Source of the DNA: an uncultured Haliea sp.
GTDB taxonomy: Bacteria; Pseudomonadota; Gammaproteobacteria; Pseudomonadales; Halieaceae
Assembly: GCA_913061145.1 (NCBI GenBank)
Contig: CAJXUQ010000007.1
Location: 1-64,000, forward strand
Length of the DNA stretch: 64,000 nucleotides
Direction: 5' to 3'
Positions 56,721-64,000 of this stretch are shown here, one piece after another. Positions within the stretch are counted from its first letter, which is position 1. Every line of letters begins with the position of its first letter. Under the pieces are notes generated by a model, which did not search any database, was not told the DNA's origin, and saw nothing but the letters and a program-made list of their open reading frames with translations. Made by a program: the position numbers and the translations under genes.

Positions 56721-57773
56721 TCATGAGCCCGCACGCGCTTTGGGGCCAAAGCTGGCGAGACCAAGGCTACCTTTGGGCAAGGTGATCTCACCCGATTCGA
56801 GGCGTCTCTTCAGGTAGGCGAAGGTCTGCGCGGTCTGCGCAAACAGGTGCTCACCACAAACCTGCGGTGTGTAGCGGGGGGGCGTTCCGTTAACCAGCAA
56901 TTCTGCCAGCGGCTCGACCACCACGTCATAATCCACGTTGCAGAACATCGGGAACGCGTAGCGCTCCTCAGCCACCTTGCGCACCCGGTGAGCGGTGGCG
57001 ACAAATTCTCCGTTACTGAGTATTTCCAGCATGTCACCGATGTTGATGACAAAGGCGCCCTGCAACAGCGGGACATCAATCCATTGACCCGCGCCGTTCA
57101 TGACCTCGAGGCCGGGTGCAGTGGGCAACAGGATCGTGAAGCATTCATAGTCCGTGTGCGCCCCGATCCCCGCGGCCGCAGGATTCGCCCGATCATCGTG
57201 AGGGTAGTGAATCAAACGAAGCTGGGTGGGTGGACGATTGACGAGTCGCGTGAAACGGTCCTCAGGTAGCCCCAGCGCCAGGGCGAAACCGCGAAACAGC
57301 TGAATGCCCAATTCAAAGACCGCCGCGTAATAGGCCTGCACGTCCTCTTTGAAGCCCGGTAACCCTGGCCACTGATTGGGTCCGAGCATCGGCCGCTCGT
57401 GAGCCGGATCGCGCATGTCAAAATTAACGTCGTAGGCTTCCTTGCGGTCAGGGACAACTGAGCCATAGAGCTGCTCCTCACCCTCTGGCACATAGCCGCT
57501 GTGATTCCGCGAGTGTCCGATGTAGCTCTGCATCTTTACCGCATGGCTCTGGGCGAAGAACTCACAGGCTCGCGCGCGAAACCGATCAATAATGGTGGGC
57601 GATATGCCGTGGCCCGTGATGTACAGAAAACCTGCGGAACGTGCCGCGTTTCCCAGCGTCGCCGCGGCCTGCTTGCGAAGCGCGGGATCGTCCGAGCTCA
57701 AACCGGCCACATCAACCACGGGCAGCGTCAGAAACGCAGTGTGAACAGGGGTCGTGGTGGAAGCTTCCAACAT
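56721..57773 (-). CDS. 2-oxoglutarate/Fe(II) dioxygenase, isopenicillin N synthase-like
   Basis: 350 residues from the ATG at 57773, with GGGAGAGG 7 bases before it. The N-terminal DIOX_N domain (LPVVDVAGLSSDDP near 16, GFLYITGHGI near 50) precedes the jelly-roll core. Iron ligands: H206 and D208 (AHTDYE) and H262 (TAHRVRK); R271 in ERYAFPMF, nine residues on, should bind 2-oxoglutarate. This family includes ACC oxidase, ethylene-forming enzyme and homoarginine hydroxylases, so the substrate cannot be read off. The guanidine-II-like leader in front of it suggests guanidine or a guanidino compound. Confidence 0.85.
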   Translation of the reverse strand: MLEASTTTPVHTAFLTLPVVDVAGLSSDDPALRKQAAATLGNAARSAGFLYITGHGISPTIIDRFRARACEFFAQSHAVKMQSYIGHSRNHSGYVPEGEEQLYGSVVPDRKEAYDVNFDMRDPAHERPMLGPNQWPGLPGFKEDVQAYYAAVFELGIQLFRGFALALGLPEDRFTRLVNRPPTQLRLIHYPHDDRANPAAAGIGAHTDYECFTILLPTAPGLEVMNGAGQWIDVPLLQGAFVINIGDMLEILSNGEFVATAHRVRKVAEERYAFPMFCNVDYDVVVEPLAELLVNGTPPRYTPQVCGEHLFAQTAQTFAYLKRRLESGEITLPKGSLGLASFGPKARAGS

Positions 57774-57802
57774 GCTGACTGCCTCTCCCGGGCACACGAG
57801 TG

Positions 57803-57856
57803 GTCTGGTCGTCCAGACAGAGTAAGCGGCAGGTAGGCCGTCCGGGTCGTCCCGGA
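57803..57856 (-). ncRNA. Guanidine-II (mini-ykkC) riboswitch, candidate
   Basis: Reading the minus strand: hairpin 1 is TCCGGG, loop ACGA, CCCGGA (57856-57841); a 22-base linker; hairpin 2 is GTCTGG, loop ACGA, CCAGAC (57818-57803). Both stems are six perfect pairs, both loops ACGA, both closed by GG before and CC after the loop. Two tandem hairpins with ACGR loops are the definition of the guanidine-II riboswitch, in which guanidinium is held by loop-loop contact. The ribosome site of the dioxygenase gene begins about 14 bases after hairpin 2, the usual position for translational control. Confidence 0.8.
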
Positions 57857-57907
57857 TCCCATGAGTGGCCCTGTATCAGCGAAAACCCAGGCCACCGCAA
57901 AGAGCCA

Positions 57908-57923
57908 AGCGAGTTCCGTGCCA
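57908..57923 (-). promoter_or_regulatory. Sigma-54 (RpoN) promoter of the dioxygenase operon
   Basis: The minus strand reads TGGCACGGAACTCGCT. Against TGGCACGNNNNTTGCW there is one mismatch (TC for TT), and the GG and GC are exactly 10 bases apart. The start point would fall some 40 bp before the first riboswitch hairpin. Confidence 0.65.
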
Positions 57924-58021
57924 ACCTCTGGTGTTATCCGGAAAAGCCTTGCAATACCGTGCACCTGCACGACATGGGCGCCGACATTTACTGACCGAGT
58001 GTTTTTTCGCGCACCGGAACA

Positions 58022-58038
58022 TGCATCAATACTGTGCA
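58022..58038. promoter_or_regulatory. Candidate NtrC binding site
   Basis: TGCAT, seven bases, GTGCA, 9 of 10 arm bases matching the NtrC form TGCAC-N7-GTGCA. Its centre is about 130 bp upstream of the expected start from the sigma-54 promoter, a common enhancer distance. A second dyad, CGTGCA-CC-TGCACG, lies at 57959-57972. Confidence 0.5.
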
Positions 58039-58151
58039 CAACAGCGGCTAAAGTGGGCCGACATGGTGCGCAGGGCAGTCTCCGTGCCATGACACTCACC
58101 GGACGCTTGCGGACAACATGAACAAAACACCGTTGCGCAGAACAGAAACAC

Positions 58152-58181
58152 TTGATCGAATTGCAACTGCCGGTAGATACT
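58152..58181 (+). promoter_or_regulatory. Possible sigma-70 promoter of potF
   Basis: TTGATC (58152-58157), 18 bases, GATACT (58176-58181), 30 bp before the potF start. A 5-bp dyad (CCGGT/ACCGG, 58170-58188) overlaps the -10 box. Confidence 0.35.
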
Positions 58182-58211
58182 CGACCGGAACCCACTTCCG
58201 GAGGATACGTC

Positions 58212-59297
58212 ATGAGAGGCAAGCTACTGGGTACCGCCTTGCTGCTTGCATGCGCGACCGTTGTCAGCGCGGCCGACGAAGTTCGCGTGTATAACTGGTC
58301 CGACTACATCGACGAAGCGCTGCTCGCCAAGTTTGAAGAGGAGACCGGGCTGAAACTGATCTACGACGTTTTTGATTCCAACGAGGTATTGGAAACAAAA
58401 ATGTTGGCAGGCGGGTCTGGTTACGACGTGGTCGTGCCGTCAGGTACCTTCCTGCAGCGGCAGATTGCTGTTGGCGCATTCCAGAAGCTGGACCCGTCAA
58501 AGCTGAGCAACCGCAGCAACCTCTGGGACGTTATCGAGAAGCGCACCTCGCGTTACGATCCCGGCAATGAATACTCCGTAAACTACATGTGGGGGACCAC
58601 TGGCCTGGGTGTGAATCTCAATCGCGTGGCCGAGGTGCTGGGCGCTGACGCGCCCATCGATTCCCTCGACCTGATCTTCAAACCGGAGAATATGGAGCGG
58701 CTCGCCGCCTGCGGCGTACACGTTCTGGATGCACCGGCAGAGGTCATTCCCGCTGCGCTCAAGTATATCGGTGAAGATCCGGACAGCCACGACCCGGCCG
58801 TTATCGCCAAAGTCGAGCCGCTGCTGATGGCAATTCGGCCCTACGTACAGAAGTTCCACAGCTCCGAATACATCAACGCCCTCGCCAATGGGGATATCTG
58901 CGTTGCCTTTGGCTGGTCCGGCGACATCCTCCAGGCGCGCGATCGGGCTGCCGAGGCCGATGCCGGCGTTGAGATTGCCTACCACGCCCCGAAAGAAGGC
59001 GCCCTGATGTGGTTTGACCAGATGGCAATTCCGGTTGATGCGCCAAACCCTGAGGGCGCACACCTGTTCCTCAATTTCATCATGGATGCGCAAAACATGG
59101 CGCAGGCGTCGAACTATGTGTTCTACGCTAACGGCAATCTGGCCAGTCAAGCGTTCCTGCTCCCGGAAGTGATCGGGGATACCGCCATCTATCCCGATGC
59201 CGCGACTCTGGAGAACCTGTATATCACTACGCCCTATCCGGCCAAGGTGCAGAGAACCGTCACCCGGCTGTGGACCCGGGTCAAGTCGGGAACTTGA
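58212..59297 (+). CDS. potF: Polyamine ABC transporter substrate-binding protein PotF-like
   Basis: 361 residues; GGAGG lies 7 bases before the ATG. Signal peptide to about 20 (TVVSA), then the family start VRVYNWSDYIDEALLAKFE. The ligand pocket features YDVVVPSGTFLQRQ and YMWGTTGLGVN, as in putrescine and spermidine receptors. It delivers polyamine-like cations to PotGHI, whose genes follow on the same strand. Given the neighbouring guanidine-type operon, a guanidino polyamine such as agmatine is possible. Confidence 0.9.
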   Translation: MRGKLLGTALLLACATVVSAADEVRVYNWSDYIDEALLAKFEEETGLKLIYDVFDSNEVLETKMLAGGSGYDVVVPSGTFLQRQIAVGAFQKLDPSKLSNRSNLWDVIEKRTSRYDPGNEYSVNYMWGTTGLGVNLNRVAEVLGADAPIDSLDLIFKPENMERLAACGVHVLDAPAEVIPAALKYIGEDPDSHDPAVIAKVEPLLMAIRPYVQKFHSSEYINALANGDICVAFGWSGDILQARDRAAEADAGVEIAYHAPKEGALMWFDQMAIPVDAPNPEGAHLFLNFIMDAQNMAQASNYVFYANGNLASQAFLLPEVIGDTAIYPDAATLENLYITTPYPAKVQRTVTRLWTRVKSGT

Positions 59298-59312
59298 GCA
59301 TCCATACTCTGC

Positions 59313-59332
59313 GGGGGCGCCTCAGCGCCCCC
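59313..59332 (+). other. Strong hairpin between potF and potG
   Basis: GGGGGCGC, loop CTCA, GCGCCCCC: a perfect 8-bp stem 16 bp after the potF stop, with no T-run. Such stems protect the 3' end of the binding-protein message and keep it more abundant than the rest of the operon. Confidence 0.7.
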
Positions 59333-59360
59333 ATGACTTTCTGCATTTGACGAGGGCACA

Positions 59361-60488
59361 ATGCCGGAATGCGCTTTCGCCCCCTGGACCGACCCTGGCG
59401 CGGAACCACTGATCCGGTTCCGTAACGTGACCAAGCGGTTCGGTGACTTCACCGCGGTCCGTGACCTGACACTGGATATCTATGAACACGAGTTTTTCGC
59501 CCTGCTAGGCCCTTCCGGCTGTGGCAAAACCACCATGATGCGCATGCTGGCCGGGTTCGAAACACCCAGTTCCGGCCACATTGAACTCGCAGGGCAGAAC
59601 ATTGTACCGGTGCCTCCGAACAAGCGCGCCGTGAACATGATGTTCCAGTCCTATGCCCTGTTCCCACACCTGAACGTCTGGGACAACATTGCCTTCGGGC
59701 TGAAACGGGACGGGATGCCCAAAGACGCTCTGCGCGAACGCGTTGCAGAGATGCTCAAGCTCACCCACCTGGAGCGCTTTGCGCGTCGCAAGCCGCACCA
59801 GATTTCAGGCGGCCAGCGACAGCGCGTGGCACTCGCCAGAAGCCTGGCCAAAGCGCCCAAGCTGCTGCTTCTGGATGAACCTATGGGGGCGCTGGACAAG
59901 AAACTGCGCCAGGAAACCCAGTTCGAACTGATGGATATCCAGGAAAAAACCGGCACGACCTTCGTCATCGTCACCCACGACCAGGAAGAGGCCATGACCG
60001 TCGCCAGCCGGGTTGCGGTCATGGACGAGGGTGAACTAATCCAGGTTGCCACGCCCTCCGCCATCTACGAGGCGCCCAATTGCGTGTATGTCGCCGACTT
60101 TATTGGTGACGTGAACATCATCGAAGGCGCTGCGCATCGCGCCGGCGACAAACACTACACGGTGCATTGGGCTGACGGCCAGGCGCCGCTGAAGGCAGCC
60201 TCTGACAAAACGTTCTCACCCGCGCAGAATGCCTTCCTGGCAATCCGTCCCGAGAAGGTGCTGGTCACGGCGGAACGCCCGGCTGACGCGGAAAACACCA
60301 TTCAGGGCCGAATCCACGATATCGCTTACCTGGGCAATATCAGCACCTATCACGTGGAGGTGGCAGGTGGACGCATGCTGAAAGCGCAGACCGCCAACAC
60401 CCGACGCATTGAGAACAGGGGCTTTACCTGGGAAAACCGGGTCTGGCTGTCGTGGGATTCAACGGCAGGTGTGCTGCTGGAGCGTTAA
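59361..60488 (+). CDS. potG: Polyamine ABC transporter ATP-binding protein PotG-like
   Basis: 375 residues. Walker A GPSGCGKTT near 50, Q-loop FQSYALFPH near 96, signature ISGGQRQR near 149, Walker B LLLLDEP near 170, H-loop VTHDQEEAM near 206, and a C-terminal TOBE domain (about 250-360). Typical of spermidine/putrescine importers. Its stop overlaps the potH start (TAATG). Confidence 0.95.
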   Translation: MPECAFAPWTDPGAEPLIRFRNVTKRFGDFTAVRDLTLDIYEHEFFALLGPSGCGKTTMMRMLAGFETPSSGHIELAGQNIVPVPPNKRAVNMMFQSYALFPHLNVWDNIAFGLKRDGMPKDALRERVAEMLKLTHLERFARRKPHQISGGQRQRVALARSLAKAPKLLLLDEPMGALDKKLRQETQFELMDIQEKTGTTFVIVTHDQEEAMTVASRVAVMDEGELIQVATPSAIYEAPNCVYVADFIGDVNIIEGAAHRAGDKHYTVHWADGQAPLKAASDKTFSPAQNAFLAIRPEKVLVTAERPADAENTIQGRIHDIAYLGNISTYHVEVAGGRMLKAQTANTRRIENRGFTWENRVWLSWDSTAGVLLER

Positions 60489-61369
60489 TGAGACGAGTTT
60501 TCATCATTATCGTCCCTTACCTGTGGCTGCTTGCGCTATTTCTCATACCCTTCGCAATCGTCCTGAAAATTTCCCTGTCGGATGTCGCGATGGCACGTCC
60601 GCCCTATCTGCCCCAGTTCAGCTGGGAAGCGGGTCCAGGCGCATTCCTGGCACAGCTGGACTTTGAGAATTTCACCTTTCTCACCACCGACGATCTCTAC
60701 TGGAAAGCCTATCTGTCCAGCCTGCAGATTGCAGCGACCTCAACATTGCTGACGCTGCTGATTGGCTATCCCATAGCCTATGCCATGGCGCGGGCCCCGG
60801 AGGAATGGCGTGCGACTCTGATGATGCTGGTGATTTTACCGTTCTGGACCAGTTTTCTGATCAGGGTCTACTCCTGGATGGGCATTCTCAGCCAGGAAGG
60901 CTACCTGAATCAGTTGCTGCTGGGCCTGGGCGTGATCAGCGAGCCACTGATTATTCTCAACACCAAAGCGGCCGTGTATATCGGCATCGTGTACACCTAC
61001 ATTCCGTTCATGATTCTGCCGATCTATGCCGCGCTGCATCGCCTTGACAGCTCCCTGATTGAAGCAGCCGAAGATCTGGGCTGCTCCCGCGCAAAAGCGT
61101 TCTGGCTGATTACGGTGCCGCTCTCGCGCAATGGCATTATCGCCGGCTGTTTTCTCGTGTTCATTCCCACCCTGGGTGAATTTGTCATTCCCTCGTTGCT
61201 CGGTGGCTCGGGAACGCTGATGATCGGTAAGGTCCTGTGGGAAGAGTTCTTCAACAACCGTGACTGGCCCGTCGCCTCGGCGGTTGCGGTTGTACTTGTG
61301 CTGATACTGATTATTCCCATCGTGCTGTTTCAGCAGAATCAGCAGAAGCAGAACGAGGCGCAAAGCTGA
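60488..61369 (+). CDS. potH: Polyamine ABC transporter permease PotH-like
   Basis: 293 residues from the ATG overlapping the potG stop. Six membrane segments; the coupling EAA loop is EAAEDLGCSRAKAFWLITVPLS (read across 195-216). In this family PotH and PotI form the heterodimeric pore. It overlaps potI by one base (TGATG). Confidence 0.93.
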   Translation: MRRVFIIIVPYLWLLALFLIPFAIVLKISLSDVAMARPPYLPQFSWEAGPGAFLAQLDFENFTFLTTDDLYWKAYLSSLQIAATSTLLTLLIGYPIAYAMARAPEEWRATLMMLVILPFWTSFLIRVYSWMGILSQEGYLNQLLLGLGVISEPLIILNTKAAVYIGIVYTYIPFMILPIYAALHRLDSSLIEAAEDLGCSRAKAFWLITVPLSRNGIIAGCFLVFIPTLGEFVIPSLLGGSGTLMIGKVLWEEFFNNRDWPVASAVAVVLVLILIIPIVLFQQNQQKQNEAQS

Positions 61370-62175
61370 TGCGCCTGAGCTGGTTCAATATCACGTCGCT
61401 GACCCTCGGCTTCGCTTTCCTCTACCTGCCCATGATCATTCTGGTCATCTACAGTTTCAATGAGAGTCGGCTGGTCACCGTCTGGACCGGATTCTCCACC
61501 AAGTGGTATGGAGAACTGCTCAGTAACCAGGCCTTCCTGGACGCGGCCTGGGTCACGCTCAAGGTCGCCGTGTTCTCATCCACGCTGGCCACCGTACTGG
61601 GCACACTCGCGGCCTATGCACTGGTACGCGGCGCCCGTTTTCCTGGCAGAACCCTGTTTTCAGGCATGATCTACGCCCCGCTGGTCATGCCAGAGGTTAT
61701 CACCGGCCTTTCGTTGTTGTTGCTGTTTATCGGTATCGGTCTGGATCGTGGCGTGTTGACCATTGTTCTGGCACACACGACGTTCTCCATGTGTTACGTG
61801 TCAGTCGTTGTGTCGTCGCGCCTGGTGAGCTTTGACCAGTCACTGGAAGAAGCCGCGCTCGATCTCGGCTGTTCACCCTGGGATGCCTTTCGCCTGGTCA
61901 CCCTGCCGATCATCGCGCCCGCCGTTGTTTCGGGCTGGCTGTTGGCGTTTACCCTGTCTCTGGATGACCTTGTGATTGCCTCATTCACCACCGGTCCGTC
62001 AGCCACCACGCTGCCGATCAAGATATTTTCAGCGGTCCGCCTGGGGGTCAGCCCGGAAATCAATGCCCTCTCCACACTCATGATTGCCGTTGTCACCCTC
62101 GGCGTGATCATCGCCTCTCTGATTTCCAAGCGCAATTTCGTCCGCGAGCAACACGGCAGTGAGTCGCGTCACTAG
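61369..62175 (+). CDS. potI: Polyamine ABC transporter permease PotI-like
   Basis: 268 residues, six membrane segments, EAA loop [21 protein letters not shown] near 162. The N-terminal half contains [22 protein letters not shown], split over residues 21-45, characteristic of PotI/PotC. Last gene of the potFGHI operon. Confidence 0.93.
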   Translation: MRLSWFNITSLTLGFAFLYLPMIILVIYSFNESRLVTVWTGFSTKWYGELLSNQAFLDAAWVTLKVAVFSSTLATVLGTLAAYALVRGARFPGRTLFSGMIYAPLVMPEVITGLSLLLLFIGIGLDRGVLTIVLAHTTFSMCYVSVVVSSRLVSFDQSLEEAALDLGCSPWDAFRLVTLPIIAPAVVSGWLLAFTLSLDDLVIASFTTGPSATTLPIKIFSAVRLGVSPEINALSTLMIAVVTLGVIIASLISKRNFVREQHGSESRH

Positions 62176-62380
62176 GGCCTGCCACACAGCACGTTTCCTG
62201 CGCTACCCGACAACTGCCGATAACGCCGCTTCCATCACCGCATCGTACCCGTCCGGTTTTCGGGCTAAGATGACGGTAATCCCTCGCTGCAGGAACAGAC
62301 GTGCATCCGCAATCCCGCACCGGGCGCTTGCGGGCCACGGAACCGGCGCCCGCAGCACCAGATCATCGGAACGTGACACG

Positions 62381-63109
62381 ATGGGCAAGCGATCAGGAAA
62401 CCAACTTCAGAACGCGTTTACGACGCGGGGCGTATGGAAGGTCTACGGCGAGGGCGCTACCGAAGTGCAAGCCCTGCGCGGCGTTGATATCGACATTCCA
62501 GCCGGCGAACTGGTGGTACTGCTTGGCCCCTCGGGCAGCGGCAAATCGACGTTACTGAATATCCTCGGTGGTTTGGACCGGGCCAGCAGGGGCGATGTGC
62601 TATTCCAGGGCCGCAATCTAGCGGCGATGACGGATGTGCAACTCACCCGCTACCGCAGGGATCACGTCGGCTTCGTCTTCCAGTTTTATAACCTGATGCC
62701 GGGACTCACCGCCTACGAGAACATCGAACTTGTCACAGAAATCGCCGGTAATCCCATGCCTGCTGACCATGCCCTGGCTCTGGTGGGACTGGGTGATCGT
62801 GGTGACAGTTTCCCGAGCCAACTCTCCGGAGGTGAGCAGCAGCGCGTCGCCATCGCGCGCGCCGTGGCAAAGCAGCCCAACGTCCTGTTCTGCGATGAAC
62901 CCACAGGCGCACTGGACAGCATCACGGGACGAACCGTTCTGCGGGTACTCAAAGACATCAATGAGCAGCTGGGAGCCACAGTACTGATCGTGACCCATGC
63001 GGCCGCAACGGCGGACATGGCAGACCGGGTCATTCACTTTGCCGACGGTCGTATTCGGGATATTCAGCGCAACGCGCACAAGCGCGACCCCAGCGACATC
63101 GAATGGTGA
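62381..63109 (+). CDS. ABC transporter ATP-binding protein, LolD/MacB type
   Basis: 242 residues from the ATG at 62381 (GGA 10 bases upstream); the frame stays open upstream without family support. Walker [10 protein letters not shown] near 46, [20 protein letters not shown] near 97, signature LSGGEQQR near 147, Walker [13 protein letters not shown] near 168. This is the ATPase class that partners FtsX-like permeases in lipoprotein release, macrolide export or peptide efflux. The permease gene starts 7 bp later. The 205-bp gap after potI carries no recognised element. Confidence 0.9.
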   Translation: MGKRSGNQLQNAFTTRGVWKVYGEGATEVQALRGVDIDIPAGELVVLLGPSGSGKSTLLNILGGLDRASRGDVLFQGRNLAAMTDVQLTRYRRDHVGFVFQFYNLMPGLTAYENIELVTEIAGNPMPADHALALVGLGDRGDSFPSQLSGGEQQRVAIARAVAKQPNVLFCDEPTGALDSITGRTVLRVLKDINEQLGATVLIVTHAAATADMADRVIHFADGRIRDIQRNAHKRDPSDIEW

Positions 63110-63116
63110 CCCGGCA

Positions 63117-64000
63117 GTGACTCCCCTGGATCGCAAGCTGCTCAGGGATCTCTGGCGGATCAAGGGTCAGGCGGCGGCGATTGGCGCGGTCATTGCCGTG
63201 GGTGTTCTGCTGCTGGTGATGATGTCTGGTCTGGTGACCTCACTGGATGAGACACGGCGAGCCTACTACGAGCGATACCGTCTGGCTGACGTGTTCGCGC
63301 CGGTGAAGCGCGCGCCCCAACATCTCCTCGCAGAGCTCAGCGCACTGCCTTCTGTCGCTGCGGTAGAAGGACGGATCACGGGACATGCGCTGATCGACCT
63401 GCCCGGCCTGGACATCCCGCTGCGCGCTAGGGTCGTATCCTTGCCCGAATTCCACGCACCGCGGCTGAACGGGTTTTACCTGAGCGCCGGACGCGCCCCG
63501 CAAAGTGATCGCAACGACGAAATCCTTCTGCTCAAGGGTTTTGCGGAGGCACACAGCCTGCAACCGGGCGATACGCTGGACATCACCATGAACGGCGCCC
63601 GTCATAAGCTACGCATCGTCGGTCTGGCCCAGGCACCGGAGTTTCTCTACACAACGGCACCCGGGGAATTGATGTCTGACGATGCACGCTACGGCGTCAT
63701 CTGGATCAGCATGCAGACGCTCGCAGCGGCCTATGACCTGGAGGGCGCCTTCAACGAGGCGCTGTTGTCCATTGGACGGGGAGCACAGTCTCCTGCGGTG
63801 ATCCATGCTGTCGATCGCCTGCTTGAGCCCTATGGCGGCTTCGGCGCATACGCTCTGGCCGATCATGGATCAAACCGGTTCATCAGCGAAGAGATCGCCA
63901 GCCTGCGCGCGACCGCGGCGGCAGTGCCGCCGATCTTCCTCGCAGTCGCCGCCTTCCTGCTCTACATCGTTATCTTCCGCATGGTAGAGGCAGAGCGCGG
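63117..64000 (+). CDS. FtsX-like ABC transporter permease, C-terminus cut by window edge
   Basis: Begins at a GTG at 63117, 7 bp after the ATPase gene, and is open to the window end (294 codons visible). Residues 18-38 form a membrane segment (AAAIGAVIAVGVLLLVMMSG), then a large extracytoplasmic domain of MacB_PCD type (GRAPQSDRNDEILLLKGFAEAH), and a second membrane segment starts at about 272 (AAVPPIFLAVAAFLLYIVIF). The rest of the permease domain lies outside the window. It forms the transporter with the preceding ATPase. Confidence 0.85.
   Translation, partial: MTPLDRKLLRDLWRIKGQAAAIGAVIAVGVLLLVMMSGLVTSLDETRRAYYERYRLADVFAPVKRAPQHLLAELSALPSVAAVEGRITGHALIDLPGLDIPLRARVVSLPEFHAPRLNGFYLSAGRAPQSDRNDEILLLKGFAEAHSLQPGDTLDITMNGARHKLRIVGLAQAPEFLYTTAPGELMSDDARYGVIWISMQTLAAAYDLEGAFNEALLSIGRGAQSPAVIHAVDRLLEPYGGFGAYALADHGSNRFISEEIASLRATAAAVPPIFLAVAAFLLYIVIFRMVEAER

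Larger units (their letters stand above)
57774..58211. other. 438-bp divergent gap holding the guanidine leader and potF promoter
   Basis: No protein gene is supported here. The left part carries the riboswitch hairpins, the sigma-54 promoter and NtrC-like site of the dioxygenase operon. The right part holds the potF promoter. Confidence 0.7.

Noticed and set aside
58040-58150. Sigma-54 promoter for potF sharing the NtrC-like site
   Set aside because: GG-N10-GC pairs exist but lack the flanking consensus bases.

Overview
The window is about 64 kb of GC-rich, densely packed DNA from a Gram-negative bacterium. Gene order in its middle part matches Pseudomonas-type Gammaproteobacteria: iscR-iscS, ndk, rlmN, pilW, rodZ, ispG, hisS, yfgM, bamB, der; then trmJ/suhB/secFD; then purL, mltF, tadA. 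Together with the many monooxygenases, a TonB-dependent receptor and a short IscS, this suggests a marine-type gammaproteobacterium, perhaps Cellvibrionales/Halieaceae; that placement is inference from content. No rRNA, tRNA, insertion sequence, prophage or CRISPR array was recognised.

Layout. 1-6.3 kb: the start of a Glu-Pro-repeat protein cut by the window edge, a TonB-dependent receptor, an HxlR regulator, an M24 peptidase and isocitrate lyase. 6.4-9.7 kb: a minus-strand operon of a GIN-domain (DUF2807) exported protein, a YtrA-like GntR regulator and an ABC-2 transporter, preceded by a perfect palindrome over its promoter. 9.7-20.5 kb: a long housekeeping run on the minus strand (iscR, iscS, ndk, rlmN, pilW, a short rodZ, ispG, hisS, yfgM, bamB, der, truncated haemoglobin); iscU/iscA/hscBA/fdx are absent from the place where they normally lie. 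20.5-29 kb: trmJ, suhB, secF, secD, purL, without yajC/tgt/queA. 29-36.5 kb: an HsaA-like flavin monooxygenase, mltF, tadA and two tandem TPR O-GlcNAc-transferase-like genes. 36.6-47.4 kb: accessory metabolism: TetR/flavin monooxygenase/hydrolase operon, ammonium channel, Coq4-like protein, AraC regulator divergent from a D-aminoacylase-like amidohydrolase with two tiny downstream genes, and a Baeyer-Villiger-type monooxygenase. 47.5-54.9 kb: short MgtE, Gdt1 family protein, an HD-GYP/EAL cyclic-di-GMP pair, NDH-2-like oxidoreductase, DUF808 and EamA membrane proteins. 54.9-64 kb: a nitrogen-type region: minus-strand 2-oxoglutarate dioxygenase/GNAT/ABC binding protein, divergent from the polyamine transporter potFGHI, then an ABC ATPase and a cut-off FtsX-like permease.

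The most interesting signal is in the 438-bp gap between the dioxygenase gene and potF. Reading on the minus strand it holds, in order, an NtrC-like palindrome (58022-58038), a near-consensus sigma-54 promoter (57908-57923), and two 6-bp hairpins that both carry an ACGA loop (57841-57856 and 57803-57818), just upstream of a strong ribosome binding site. The two ACGR-loop hairpins are the defining form of the guanidine-II (mini-ykkC) riboswitch. The third gene of the unit is a binding protein of the type found beside urea (guanidine) carboxylase. Together this points to a nitrogen-controlled, guanidine-sensing operon led by an uncharacterised 2-oxoglutarate/Fe(II) dioxygenase. A second sigma-54-like promoter lies upstream of the ammonium channel gene.
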